A DNA stretch of 64,000 nucleotides, from the NCBI GenBank assembly GCA_019054805.1, contig JAHQIY010000012.1, forward strand, positions 1,612,001 through 1,676,000, written 5' to 3'. Both the position numbers and the translations under genes were made by a program. This document shows positions 43,353-55,302 of this stretch, piece by piece (the first letter of the stretch is position 1; every line of letters begins with the position of its first letter). The notes beneath the pieces are model-generated. The model was given only the letters and a program-made list of their open reading frames with translations, was not told the DNA's origin and made no database searches. The DNA is from Brachionus manjavacas. Its lineage: Eukaryota; Rotifera; Eurotatoria; Ploima; Brachionidae.

Positions 43353-46140
43353 GGTTGTCAGACCTATCCGACAAAGTCACATCCGATAAGTCATATCCAA
43401 CAAATCACGATCCTACAATTTTTTATTTGACAATTAATTAAAAGGTTTTAGTAAAATAAAAATTTTATTGTTTAATTAAAAAAAATTAGTTATATAAATA
43501 AATAAATTTGTATAATAATAGTTAATTATGAATAAAATAGATATAGTTGCCTATGCTATTGAGATATTTAATTTGATTGGAATCGTTGTATTTTTCGACT
43601 ATTCGTTTGATTCTTTAATCACGAAAACGTTGATTCTTTCGTTGGGTGTTCGGTACACCATTATCGATGTGATTTAGATCACGTTCAACTTTATCTTGTA
43701 CTTCAATCAAATGCTGGATAATAACTGGTGTTTGAGGATGAAAAATTGCTACTCTCTTCGATGAGAAATTGCCAAGCTTCTAAGCAATTAATAGTTCTCG
43801 TTGAATCTGAAAGAACATTGTCGTATATATTCCAGACATTGATTGCAAATAATGGTTCCATACTGTCCTTTTTCTTCGTCGACGACCTGCGCCTTCCTGA
43901 GGAACAACTTTTCCGATGAAATTGATCTCAAAAAAAGTCATAAAGTGAGTCTAATTCGAAAGGGATATCTTTGTCGATTAATTCAAAAACATTGACTACG
44001 TCGTTCACTGGTACAAAAGAAATGGTAAACAAATATTTCATTTGCTTTTTGCAGTCGTCATTCAATTGTTGAGTTGATTCTTCATTTTACACTGGAGCTT
44101 TATATAGGCTAAAGAGACCAAGTAACTGAATAAGCTACCATATATTTTGCGTAAGATGAAATAAACACGCTTTTACATTTGATTGTGTGAAAATAATTAG
44201 AGCTCGCCCGGGATTTAAATAACGCAAAATTTCAGGCAAAAAAAACGCATCTACAAATAAACGCGTAATAATCTTTTAAAAAACAGCGTTTTTAACGTGT
44301 CTTTAAGATTTTATAAAATTAATGGCAAAAGTTAAAAATATAAATTAATAATCAAAAAAGTTGATTTCATACGAAATTTAAAATGTCTTATTATTTTTGA
44401 AAGCATAAAAGAATATTTTTAAAAATTATATTATTAGATTTAAAAATTATTTGTGTATTAACGCATCGTCCTCTTCTTTTTTTTTGAAAGAAAAGTGGAG
44501 CTATGTGTATTTACGAACTAAAATGAGAGCTCAATATTTTTCAGCAAAAAATAATGAAGTATTGATTATTTTGATTGATATTTACATGATTGTTTTTTCA
44601 AAAAAAAACTATTGTGTTCATGAATGGTTTTTAGTGATTTAAATAATATTTTAAGAATTATTGAAATGATGCTTTTTTTTTTCATAGTAAATTAACAAAA
44701 ATTAAAACAAAATAAGAAGGAAGCGTAATTAAAGATTTCTCTAAATTTATTATTTGATAAAAGATTCATAAGAGAAAATTTAGCTTCAATCTGATAATTT
44801 TTTATTAGACTGGCGAATATGGTATTTTACTGACAAAAAAATACATAGTGGAGGTATCCGATTAGAGTTGATCTCTTTAAGCGTTTTTAATTTATTATAA
44901 TTTTGTGTATGATGTTAAAAGTTCTTTATGAATGGAAAAATAATTGGATTAAAGTTTTTATTGAGCATGCTGATACATCCGACTAAAATGACAATCTTTG
45001 ATAGTTGATATAAGTTAAATCGGAATTGATTTATTGATTAAAACTTCTCATGTATTGACATGATAAGCTACAAATTAAAACTAACATTCCCTTTTTATAA
45101 CATTAATCAATCAACTAACATAAAATCGAAAAGTCTAAAATGACCGTTAAATTTTCATATAATTCGATAGCGACATGTCAATATTCATTTTTTTAACATT
45201 TTCAATTTTCAACAATTCAACTTTTATTAAAAAATTTTGTATTAGATCAATCTTGTACAAATTTCTAATGGAAGTCCACGAGTTTCTGTATTTACAATTG
45301 TCGATGGGGCACTACGAGAATTTTATGCTGGTTCCTTTATATTAGAAGATAAAATAGCGGCTCTGATGCAATTTTCAATGCTTATTTGGTGACCAAAATG
45401 GGTATTTGGTTGTTTGGTGATGGTGTTTTCAAATGTTTTTATTGTTGTTTTGATTGGAAACCAGAAGATTTGTTTTCACAACAAATTTAAGATTTATATC
45501 CAGTTATCTTCGATTCATATTATTGATCGATACTTTTCTCCTGAGTAACAAATACAAAGTTTCCCTTTAGTGGTTTTTAATTCTAAAAAAGTTTTATCTT
45601 GACTTTGAGACATTTCAATTATAAAAAAAATTTAGTGACGATTATTCTCTTTTAAGTAATATCATTTAAAAATTTCCAAAAACATAGTATAAAGAAGAAA
45701 AAAAAAAACCAAAATAAAAAATAAATAAAATAAAATAAATATAAAATAAATATAAAATAAATATAAAATAAATATATATTTATTAATAATTTATAAATAA
45801 TAATATATTTATTTTATTTATATTATATTTTGGTATTTTTTTTTCTATTTTATTCTATATTTTTGGACAATTTTTAAATGATAATACTTAAAAGAGAATG
45901 ACTTTGTCGGAAAAATACCTTTTTAATTAATTGTTACATATCGAGATTTTTATGACACTTTGATAATCCGAAATTATGTTAATCAACTCTCCAGAACCAA
46001 ATTACTGTAAAAAAAAGGGAATCATTTTATGGGAAATTAGACAAAATATATGATGGGTCAATTACTAAGTTTTTATCGATTATTAATTAATCAATTAGAT
46101 TCATTTTTCTTTTTTATAGCTTGTCGGATAGGTCTGCCAG
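43353..46140 (-). mobile_element. Mutator-like (MULE) DNA transposon
   Basis: Similar inverted ends (GGTTGTCAGACCTATCCGAC at 43,353 and, inverted, GGCTGGCAGACCTATCCGAC ending at about 46,142) bound 2.8 kb. On the minus strand an ATG at 45,613 starts MSQSQDKTFLELKTTKGKLC, a FLYWCH-type N-terminus. Near 44,010-43,620 lies a MULE C-terminal region: VNDVVNVFELIDKDIPFELD, then NVWNIYDNVLSDSTRT, NCLEAWQF and later PNTQRKNQRFRD. Stops and at least one frameshift break it, and the catalytic middle is not recognisable. An AACGC-rich patch lies at 44,220-44,300. Most of 44,100-45,240 is degraded. Confidence 0.65.
45635..45902. repeat. Large imperfect palindrome at the 5' side of the MULE gene
   Basis: The left arm TTCTCTTTTAAGTAATATCA and following bases pair with the right arm TGATAATACTTAAAAGAGAA over about 125 bp each side, centred near 45,770. 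The centre is a run of AAATAAATAT-type tandem units. It lies immediately upstream of the MULE ATG at 45,613, so it is either part of the element's subterminal region or a nested fold-back element. Confidence 0.7.
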
Positions 46141-46274
46141 CCAGAAATCCTACTCTATTTTGCTTGATGTTCGACAGAGAACCATTTCTAAAAACTTGAA
46201 AAATTCGATTTCTGGCAAATTTTGCATCCAGTTTAATAAACTTCTTTTAATATTTCTTTCTTTTCAAAATCTAT

Positions 46275-46400
46275 AGTAGTTGTTAATGGTAAATTTACGT
46301 AATTTTACGCAAAATATGGTAAAATTACGATTTTGACTTCTGAGTTTTTTTTTAATTTAATTTTTTATGTAATTTTGCGTAAAATTTCGTAAATTTAGCA
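46275..46400. mobile_element. Short palindromic repeat with TTTACGTAA motifs
   Basis: TTACGTAATTTTACGCAAAA at the left and its complement near 46,360-46,395 bracket about 70 bp of AT-rich DNA. The motif is the one that builds the long terminal repeats of the Tc1-like elements at 53.6 and 61.7 kb, so this is probably a miniature or solo-end derivative of that family. Confidence 0.45.
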
Positions 46401-46589
46401 TGGATCCTTATATCAAATCACTACTGTATATTTAATAGTTCCAAATTTCAATAGAGCATTTTTTTTAGTAGATATTTTTTTATTATAAAGGAATAAAAAA
46501 ATTAACTAAAGTAGTTAAAAGTTTTTAATAGAAGGCATTTATTTTTTAATATAGATTATTAAAAAAATACCTTAAAAAACACAAACAAA

Positions 46590-47100
46590 ATAATTTACAC
46601 TTTTTTCTTTATCTATTTGATTATTGCTCGCTTTCATTGTTAGTTTTTTAGTGTCTGTCACGTTTGTGCTCTCAGAGGCCTGAATATTGTTTTCGGCAAG
46701 ATCCTGTACTGTTGAATTTGGACCTAAAAATAGCTGATTTTGATTAGGGACGTTATCGATTGAATAATTTACACGTTGTACCGTACTTGAAATCTTTTGC
46801 TGAAACTAGTGATGATTTGGATTGTCTAGCAGCCTGTTAATCGAAAAAAAATCGAATTTCTCTCTAAAGCTGACCTTGCTTTATTTTCGACCTCTTTTTA
46901 TTGCCTTCTATCGCTAAGTCTAATGTCTCGCTTCTTTTGAAGTTTTTTGCCAACAATAACACGAGCAAGTACATGATTCCCAATTTTCCAAATAGATTTC
47001 AATGGTAATGAATTTTCTAATCCATTGCAATAACTCATCAAGATCATTCCAACAATCTTCTTTTTTTTAATTTTAGGCTTTAACTAAAAATTTCTTGGTC
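46590..47100 (-). pseudogene. Unidentified decayed coding region
   Basis: Minus-strand open stretches of about 65 residues (STVQRVNYSIDNVPNQNQLF, then NSTVQDLAENNIQASE and TKKLTMKASNNQ) and upstream EDCWNDLDELLQWIRKF and GLENSLPLKSIWKIGNHVLA are protein-like but lie in different frames. I do not recognise the family; a decayed mobile-element ORF or host pseudogene would both fit. Confidence 0.35.
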
Positions 47101-47109
47101 GTTGCAAAG

Positions 47110-47875
47110 GCCTTGTCTCGATCAAGAGACCATTTTCTGCAGTTAAATTTTCACAATTTTATATAAAATGGTTTAATACTCAATCTATCTCGATAAGTAC
47201 CCTCATCTTTAATATTAACACTCTTATGATAATTATCTACTACTTAAAAGATTTATCTTTTGTATATTTTTTTTTTATCTTATTACAGAAATGAATTATC
47301 TACTAAAAAAATGAATTACTGACAAAAAAAACTATGGCAATTTCAAAATTGCAGAAGTTAGATTTTGTTGATTAAATAATTTTTGCATAAAATAAATTTT
47401 ATTGAACAAATTCGTATTTTTTTTCACTTTAATTTTATAGACTTCTTTAAATTTGGTTTAATTAAAAAGGACAATTTTAGAAAAAAAATCTAATTTTTAA
47501 ATTTTTACACCACTTAGAATCATATAACCGAAGCTAGATACAACATGCACTTCAATTAAAAAAAAATTAAAAATTAAAAAAACGAAAAGCTAAATATGCC
47601 TTAAAAATTTTACAGAAAAGATCTTTATAGAATTCAAAAAAGTAAATTTTAAATTAATAAAACTATTTTCCATCATGACATCATGTTCACTGATTAATTG
47701 ATACTTCATGTAAAATCAGTCTCTTCAATTTTTATATTTCCAAATTAACATTAAAAAAAGCTTTTAACTTTAGATTGAATTAAAACTTAAAATGAATAAT
47801 GGTTTAAAAAAAAATCTAAAATCTTAATTTTACTCTCTTGAGTTATTCTCAAAAAGAAAAAAATTTAATTTTTGA
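47110..47875. other. Upstream region of the DUF4139 gene
   Basis: AT-rich, no ORF. Nothing regulatory can be named. Confidence 0.3.
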
Positions 47876-47877
47876 GC

Positions 47878-50800
47878 ATGAATTTAAAAGAATTGTCAAT
47901 TAATAGCTTAAAGTTTGATAGAGTAACAGTCTATCAGAACGAGGCCGAAGTAACCCGTCTGCTGAAAATCCATTTGACATCTGGTCTCTCAAATATTCAA
48001 ATTAACTCAGTGCCCGAAAACATAGATACTGATTCAATTAAAATATTTTCTTGCTGTGAATTGGATATTGTGGACGTTAAAATGAGCCCAAAACTTCTAT
48101 TAGATGATGATGGAATTAACAAATTAAAATCAGAGATCAGCAATTTAGAACTTGAATATCAACAATTTGAAACTAAGCTTGACACTGCCAGTTCCAAAAT
48201 GGAAAATTTAAACAATTTTTTTAATAATCTCATCAAACAACCGATAAACTCATCAATACCTTTTTTTGACTGTTATTCGGTCAAACTCGACTCTTTGACC
48301 AAAGAAAAAGTTGAATTTGAAACTGAACTAAGAAGCCTGGAGCACATTTTAAGACTTAAACGTGAAGATTATGAGTCGCGATTAAAAGAATTCAATTCAG
48401 TGTAACTAAATCAAATTAAATGAAGTTTACTTTGTGATTAAATTTTAATTTTTTAGCTCAATACACATTCGAGTATCGACCACTATTGACACAGATGCCA
48501 ATATTTATCTTTCATATATTGTGCAAAATGTCTCATGGACTCCGAAATATGAAATTAGAGCTGATCTCGTGACTAACAACATGACTCTGTATTATTATGG
48601 CATTGTTAGCCAGTCTACTGGAGAAGATTGGAAAAATACAATGATCACTCTATCCACTGCTCAGCCAAATACCCAACCAAGTGCGCCTTGTCTTGAAACT
48701 CAAAAAGTTCGCTCTTGTCCAGTACCATTAATGTAAGTGAAAAAAAGTTTTATTTGAGATGCATTAAGTCAAAGTAAGAAATGATTATTTGATAAAGCTT
48801 TACTAAGAAATACGGGAAAATTAATCTTTTATAGTCCGTGATTTTAATCTATTGTAGTAGTGACATGGCTTTTGGAATTTACCATTTTTACACATATTTA
48901 CGTAAATTTTACAATTTTTTATGTAAAATTGTTTAAGTCTAAAAAAAATTTTTTTTTTTATTATTTTACAAAAATAAGAGATATTTTTTTAATTTTTTTA
49001 AATAAAAAATTGACACATTTTACTGAATTTAATGTAAATTTGGTTTAATTTTTTGTGTTTGAATTACAAAATGTATCCAATGTTGAAATAACATTGAAAA
49101 AGTGCGATTTTTCAACTATTTTTTTCAGTTTCAAAAAAATTTAATTTTAAGTTAGTATTGCAAACATGAAAAACTTTGTTTTTTTTATTAATTTTGACTT
49201 TGGGTTTGTGATATAATGATCCTTAAAGATAATATTTGAAGTTTAAAAAACTATCTTCGCTCTGTTCTTCATATTTCATTAATTAAGTATTTGTTAAAAG
49301 TATTTGCCAAATGAAAATAAATTATCACTAAAGTCAAAATTTATAAGGATAAAAAAAAAGTTTTTCGGGTCTAGTCGCTTAGGTAAACTATGGTTCACCT
49401 GTTACTGGAACAATTCTTGTTCTCATGTTTTATGAACTATTAATTGACCATAACATTATTTAAAAATTGTTCAACTATTTTGAAATTTCTTCATCTTTTT
49501 AGAAAAAAGCTAATGTAATGATAAAAAATAAGATAGAAAAAATAATTACATGGAAAATTTGAAGGTTTGGCGGAGTAGGTAAATTTTGAGAAATAGATGA
49601 ATCTATGTTTCCCAAAGTCAAACACTTAAAGGGCGAAAAATTAATTCTAATTTTCTTCAATTTTTATTATTAATGCTGAAAAGCAAAGATTTAAGTAGAG
49701 AGCGCATTTGGGTATTCGGGATTGTTGAAAGAGTAATACCATGTCAATCAGATCAGAGCAAATGCTATTTCTAAAGTTCCTTCATATTAAAAAAAAAATT
49801 ATTAAATAATTTTTTCGAAAAATTAGAATTCTATTAAATAGCTTTATTCAATTTGTTCACATAATCTAAAAATTGTTACCCAGTTTTTCAACAATTGAAT
49901 AAAAGCTTTATTCTATATTATTATATTATTTTTTCTTTCTTCTTTATTAAGTGAATTATTAATCTTTTTTTTTTAATTCATTTTTTATTTTATTTTATAT
50001 TGTTTAACTTTGTTTTTAGTTTTTTCATATGTTTTTATTCTGAAGGAGCATTTGCTCGGTAAAAAATAAATAAATGAAATGTTTGAAATTTAAGAAATAT
50101 TTTTCAAATTTCCAAACAAAAATTAAACTCATTCTATTTCACCAAAGAGTTTAATTTCAAATATGAAAATGCTTGCAATTTTAACTTAAAGTTATTTTTT
50201 TTATTTGAAACTAAAAAAAAAATTTGAGACATCGCACTTTTTCAATGTTATTTCAACATTGGATACATTTTGTAATTCAAACACAAAAAATTAAACCATT
50301 TCGATTTTAGGATATTTTTGTTTAGTAGATATTTTAAGATAATTATAAACAAAAATATTTTAAATATATATAAATAAAGTATTTGCTTAAATTTAGTGAA
50401 ATGTCACTAATAATCGCTTTCATTAATTTTCGCTTTTCAAATATTCATTTTTCATGTCATGTCTAATGAAACAAATAAACCAAAAAAATAGAACATTTCT
50501 AAAAAAAATCTATTCGGGCTTTATTAAATGTCTCCAATTTTAATAGAGACAAAGATAACTCAATTTTGATTAAAATAAAGTCTTTATTTGTCTATTGAGA
50601 AATTAAATGTAAAAATTTTCTAAGTTTGAATTGTATTAAATTGCATAAGGATAAAAGTATGTAAAAGGAAAAAAAATTGAAATTTATTTATTATGAAAGA
50701 GCTCTAGTTGGTTATGCCTAAAACATACACCCATCAAGAAAGTTTAAATTTTTTTTGATACATTTATTCCTAATTATCTGAATTTTACTGTACACCCATT

Positions 50801-53300
50801 TTCATATAAAAAAAAAATTTACATCACCTTTAAATTTCGAATGAACACCCTACAACTTTTCAGATACACCCCAAAGCTGATTATATTTTGAATTAGTTTT
50901 TAAAGTAAATTTATGCTTTTTTTTTAGAATTTTGTTAAATTTTTATACAGTCGATCCTCGATATAACGAGCAAGTCGGGCGAAAATTCTCCTGCTCGTTA
51001 TATCGAAGCTCGTTGTTTCGAAATTCCATTAAATTTATTTTAAAAAAATAAATAAATGGTAAACAAAATTAACCAAATTTACAAGCTTCACCACAAATGG
51101 TTTTCAATGAAAAGCCATTTATTTCTTTAAATTTACAAAGCAATCCGTTACTTGCTTTAAATTCACTATGGCCCAACATTATCGCAAATTTTAATTCTTG
51201 GAGCTGAATATCATTGCCGCTCACTGTAACATTATTATATCTTTCAACTTGTTCAAACCAAAACAACACTGATTTATCAATTTTTTTTCTTATCATCACC
51301 CAGGAGGTGTTTTTTGAAATGAATAAATAAAAAATTTTAATAGTAATTTTAAATTTTTTTTTCATATTTTTAAATATTAAAAATATAATAAAAAAGTTTT
51401 TCTAAATAAGATAAAGGATTATTAAAAAAGTTGAATATTTAATAGAAAATAAAAAATCATTTTATAAATAAAAATGATTTAATGATTTTTAAGTCCAAAG
51501 TCTTAAGAATAAAGCTTAATATAAAGCTGCATCACAAGTCGAAAGAAATATAACCAATTTTAACCTATTCAAGAACAACTACGACAAATTCAAGAAGCAT
51601 AATAAATGAAATTTATAGCACATCTGCCATAGAGTGATATCTATTGTTATCATTCTCCGCAGGAAACTTCGGTTCCTGTTGCAGTTATTATTATTATTAT
51701 TATTATTAACAAAATATTCTTTAAATTTATTTTACAAACTTTGATTTAAACGACGCCCTTAACTAAGTTCTTTGGGTCTTAATCCCACGTCAATGATTCT
51801 AAACCAGTCTAAATCTTGGCCAAAAAAAATATTCATTAACACTATTATTTATTAAATTATTCATTTAACTTGTTTTATTATAAAAAAATATTATTCTCTT
51901 TTTGAAAAAGAAGCCAAAAAGTCAAATTTTTTAATATTCCTTGATGCACTAGGCGGGTCCAAATGACCAAGGAAAAAAGTTAATGTTTTTATTGCTTTAT
52001 TAATTAGTTTTATCAGAATTGTTTAAAAGTCACAAGTTTCAAGTCAATTCCAAGTCCGGACTTTTTTTTAAAAAAAAAATAGTCCGAGTCAAAGGCCTTT
52101 ATTTATTTATTTTTTCAAGATGAATGTCATGAAAAGAAAAATTCTTTAAGTATTTTAAAGTAAAATAATAAATTGTCTTAATCTTGATGGCTCGACGTTC
52201 CGAGATTCTTAAGTCAATTTTTTCTCCGGTTTTAACATTTTTCAAATAAATGTTCCTTTTTTTTCATGTAAAGTAATTATTCAGGGACGGAAGATCAACA
52301 AAATTTTATAGTCCGAACTTGGACTTTTGAAAAAAAATTAAAAAAAAAATTTTTTTATTTAATTTTAACAAAATTAAAAGAGAAAATTTATTATAAAAAA
52401 AATATTAGATATTATTTTAGGCTCAAAAGCTTCAAAATTTTTGATTTTTGACTAACAGTGAAGGAACTTTTGATTTAAAGAGAGCAAACTCGTAGAGCAA
52501 GCTATATGACTTCATCGAGTCAATTGTCAATACCCTCACTGGCGATTCGACGAGCATCTGAAATTTTCACAGCTGAAAGACCTCAAACAATAGAACCAAT
52601 CTTCGAAAGCTTTGTGGATCAAACAATTAATCTAGTGGCATGTTATGACATTAAAGAACAAACAAGCGTTGGCAAAGATGGACAACCATCCCAAGTATTG
52701 ATTACTAAATTTGATTTGAATGCAGAATTTTTACATGAAGCTTGTCCGAGTAGAGATAGAAATGTGTACATTAAAGCACGAGCAAAAAATACATCCGATT
52801 TTTTGCTTTTACCTGGAACTGCCTCTATTTATTTAAATAAGAATTTTTGGTCAAAGACAAATTTTAAGTCACAGTATCCAGGAGAAGAATTCATTTGTCC
52901 TCTGGGAGTCGACAGATCAATTTTGCTCGGTTTTAAATCCGAAAAAGTACTATCAAATCAGACAGGAGTGGTTAGCAAAAACAAATCTAATACATACACA
53001 AAAGTAATGAAAAATTTTAAATTTTCGCGTTAAAATTTTTATTTTTAGATAATTGAGATAAAAAATAACTCATTCAAACAGGCCAAAATTTTGTTAAAAG
53101 AAAATTTGCCTCTAAGTATTGACGACAAAGTGCAAGTTAAATTAATAGAACCTATTTTGAACAAGTCACAAGCAAATGTAAAACTTAACCAAATGAATAA
53201 CTTGGAATTTGACATTAATGTCGGTCCATACGATACTCATAGTGTCAGGATTAAATATAGAATTGAAAGTCCTATTAATTTTGATGTCGAATTTTTATAA
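47878..53300 (+). CDS. DUF4140/DUF4139-domain protein (MuiA-like superfamily)
   Basis: Four exons are proposed: 47878-48401, 48457-48732, 52496-53003 and 53049-53300. They join in frame to 519 residues. The N-terminus (FDRVTVYQNEAEVTR) is DUF4140-like, followed by a coiled coil (about 70-170). DUF4139 then starts: IVQNVSWTPKYEIRAD, GEDWKNTMITLSTAQP, KFDLNAEFLHEACPS, KNTSDFLLLPGTASIYLN and PGEEFICPLGVD, ending after IRIKYRIESP-like text. These blocks follow the family order known from bacterial MuiA and animal F37C4.5-like proteins, whose molecular role is not established. Introns 1 and 3 are 55 and 45 nt. Intron 2 is about 3.76 kb because of inserted transposons; its donor GTAAGT is strong, and the acceptor at 52,495 fits the phase but has a poor pyrimidine tract, so a small extra exon could be missed. 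Confidence 0.82.
49041..50298. mobile_element. TIR element inside intron 2 of the DUF4139 gene
   Basis: Inverted ends of about 130 bp (TGGTTTAATTTTTTGTGTTT at the left, complement at the right, both running through a CCAATGTTGAAATAACATTG block) bound 1.26 kb without coding capacity. A plus-oriented LINE 3' end lies inside (about 49,970-50,080, GAAGGAGCATTTGCTCGG hairpin and AAATAAATAAATG tail). The left 400 bp recur at 10,133-10,530, also with a LINE 3' end downstream. Confidence 0.75.
50948..51365 (-). mobile_element. Tigger/pogo-type transposon fragment
   Basis: The left end CAGTCGATCCTCGATATAAC follows a TA and continues with the inverted CTCGTTATATCG motif typical of Tigger-like TIRs. 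The minus-strand frame 51,365-51,069 encodes a CENP-B-type HTH: FWFEQVERYNNVTVSGNDI, FAIMLGHSEFKASNGLL, KFKEINGFSLKTICGEA. This is the second DNA-binding half of pogo transposases; the DDE domain is deleted between the HTH and the terminal repeat. A (TTA)n microsatellite lies at about 51,684-51,708. Confidence 0.75.
51945..52400. repeat. Dispersed repeat shared with 60.16-60.27 kb
   Basis: GCGGGTCCAAATGACCAAGG with AAAAAAGTTAATGTTTTTAT at 51,953-51,990 recurs at 60,164-60,200 (ACGGGTCCAAATGATCCAGG), and both are followed by an AGAGAAAATTTATTATA block. The copy here is split by about 300 bp of other sequence containing the AAGTCACAAGTTTCAAGTC motif also seen near 18.84 kb. No coding. Confidence 0.5.
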
Positions 53301-54102
53301 TTATTATTCGCCAAATAAATTTTAAATTTTAACTTTTAAAAGAAAAATAAAAGAACAATGTTTTGGCTAATTTTTTCTTCCTCAATAGATAAAGGAACTG
53401 TTAAATTTAATATATCAAAGTAAAGTTCTAATTCAGAGCTTTAAAGTGGCATATACTGGTCACTAACTAAACTCTGTTTTCTATAAAATTATTAGTTATT
53501 AAAAACTAGCAGTCAAACTCTAAAATAGATCAAAATTTAGATTTAAAATACAGATAATATTTTATTTTGATATTTATTTTAAAGCTAAGATTTGATTAAA
53601 TGTTTCATGAAAATGAAAAATAAAAGAAAAAATTTTTATATACAGTCCCGTTCTGTTCACTTGTTTTTACCAAAATTTACGTAATTTTACGTAAATTTAC
53701 GCAAATTTACGTAAAATTACGTAAATTGACAAATGTAAAAAATGGTAATTTTACGGAAATTTGCGTAAATTTACGTAAAATTACGTAAAATTACGTAAGT
53801 TTGCGTAAAATCAAAAAGGGACAGAAAAGTTATGATTTTTTGAAAAAAAGGTTACAATTCTGCTTTTCATCGACTTTCTACTTTTTACCATGTAAATAAA
53901 AATTTACGTAAATTTACGTAAAATTTAGTAAATTTTTTTATTTTTTAATGTAAAATTGTGTAAATTTACGTAATTTTACGTAAATTTTTAACATTTTTAG
54001 GATTTCAGGAAAAAAACGTATTTTTTTTAATTTTTATTTAAATATTTACAAATTTTGAAAAACAATTTAATTGGAATAAAGTTTTAGAAAGAATAGTTAA
54101 AT

Positions 54103-55229
54103 TTAGTTTGTTTTTTTTGAGCTCTTGTCCATCTTAAAGCTATTAGCTGCCTTCTCCCAAGCTTCTTTAAACGTCGAGTTTTTTGGCACATATTTTTGTA
54201 ATTCGTCTTTTTAAAATTGTTCTAAATTTCAATTCTGAACTTTAAAAAATAAAATTACTTTTTATCTCGAGCATACTATTAGGATAGGTTTTCTGGTAAT
54301 GTCCCAAAGTTTGACCAGGATCGTCCTTAAATCTTTTAGTAATTAAGCCTCTTAATGAGTTAGTAAAATCTTTGCTCGCTTTGATGAAAAAAATTAAGAT
54401 AAAAGTTTATTTATTATTCAAATACATTTACTTATAGAATCATTTCCAACAAAATTCTGATCCTCAAAGTCACTATTATCATCACTTGATTTTGAACTTT
54501 TTTTTTTTTCTTAGGAGCTGTTTTCAACTAAAACATTTTTAATTTCTCTATTTTGGCTCATAACCTCTTTTATGCTTGAGTTCAAATTTTGCAAATTTTC
54601 ATTTAATTGCAATAAGGCTCTATCAAGCGGGACAGTTCCTAAATTTCCTTTTAGTTTGCCTGTCTTAAAAATAAATTAAATAAAGAGATGATATATAATA
54701 CACCTTAAAATATAAATCTTTACTTTATTTTTAGGTACTAAGAAAATTTTATTTGATTGTATAGAAGCCTCGACAATTAAATGATTATTTTCGATTTCGT
54801 GTACAAATTTTACCATAGCACCTTTAACAAACTTAAAAAATAAGATAAAAACTTCATTTTACTCTCCTGAAAAATGGGTAGCCATTTTTTCACACAGTAT
54901 TTTACTGCTGTTGAGTTTTAAATAAAATTAAATAATTTTTTCACATCATGGTGGTACCATTCACCATTTTTCAGAAGCAGTTCAGTATTTTAGAATCCAA
55001 CTTCTTGTGTGTCTGTAGGCTCAATTATTTTTTCTAAAGAAATGCTCCCCGGAACTTGATGAAGATGATGAAATGGATGCTTATTATTCGGAATAAAATA
55101 TTCAATTGCTACCATTTTAACATCTTCATCCTTCATTTTTTTTTTTTTTACGGCAAACTCAACATCGGATTCGGCTTCTGACGCCTCGCTAACTCCTTTT
55201 TTTTTTGAATTTTTTCTTTTCGAAGCCAT
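54103..55229 (-). CDS. Accessory protein gene carried by the Tc1-like element
   Basis: The start ATG at 55,229 opens a Lys/Glu/Ser-rich N-terminus (MASKRKNSKKKGVSEASEAE, then VKKKKMKDEDVK), nuclear-localisation-like. The first frame stops at 54,990. Further exon-like blocks on the same strand are separated by short GT...AG gaps: KGAMVKFVHEIENNHLIVEA to PKNK (about 54,833-54,722), TGKLKGNLGTVPLDRALLQL with a coiled-coil stretch (from about 54,663), APKKKKKSSKSSDDNSDFED, then KDFTNSLRGLITKRFKDDPG and finally KEAWEKAANSFKMDKSS before TAA at 54,103-54,105. The middle is not resolved: one stop and one possible frameshift or 37-nt intron need a transcript. No known domain is recognised. Its position inside the terminal repeats, divergent from the transposase, suggests a role with the element. 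Confidence 0.55.
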
Positions 55230-55302
55230 AATTTTTTTTGACTAAATTTTTTTTAAAATCTAAGAAAGTTGTTTTAAACTAAAGATCTCTTATTTAAATA
55301 TG

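Noticed and set aside
44451-44642. Small plus-strand ORF within the MULE
   Set aside because: Low complexity, no motif, in a degraded region.
51684-51708. (TTA)n run as a possible CRISPR or satellite
   Set aside because: A simple trinucleotide microsatellite without spacers.
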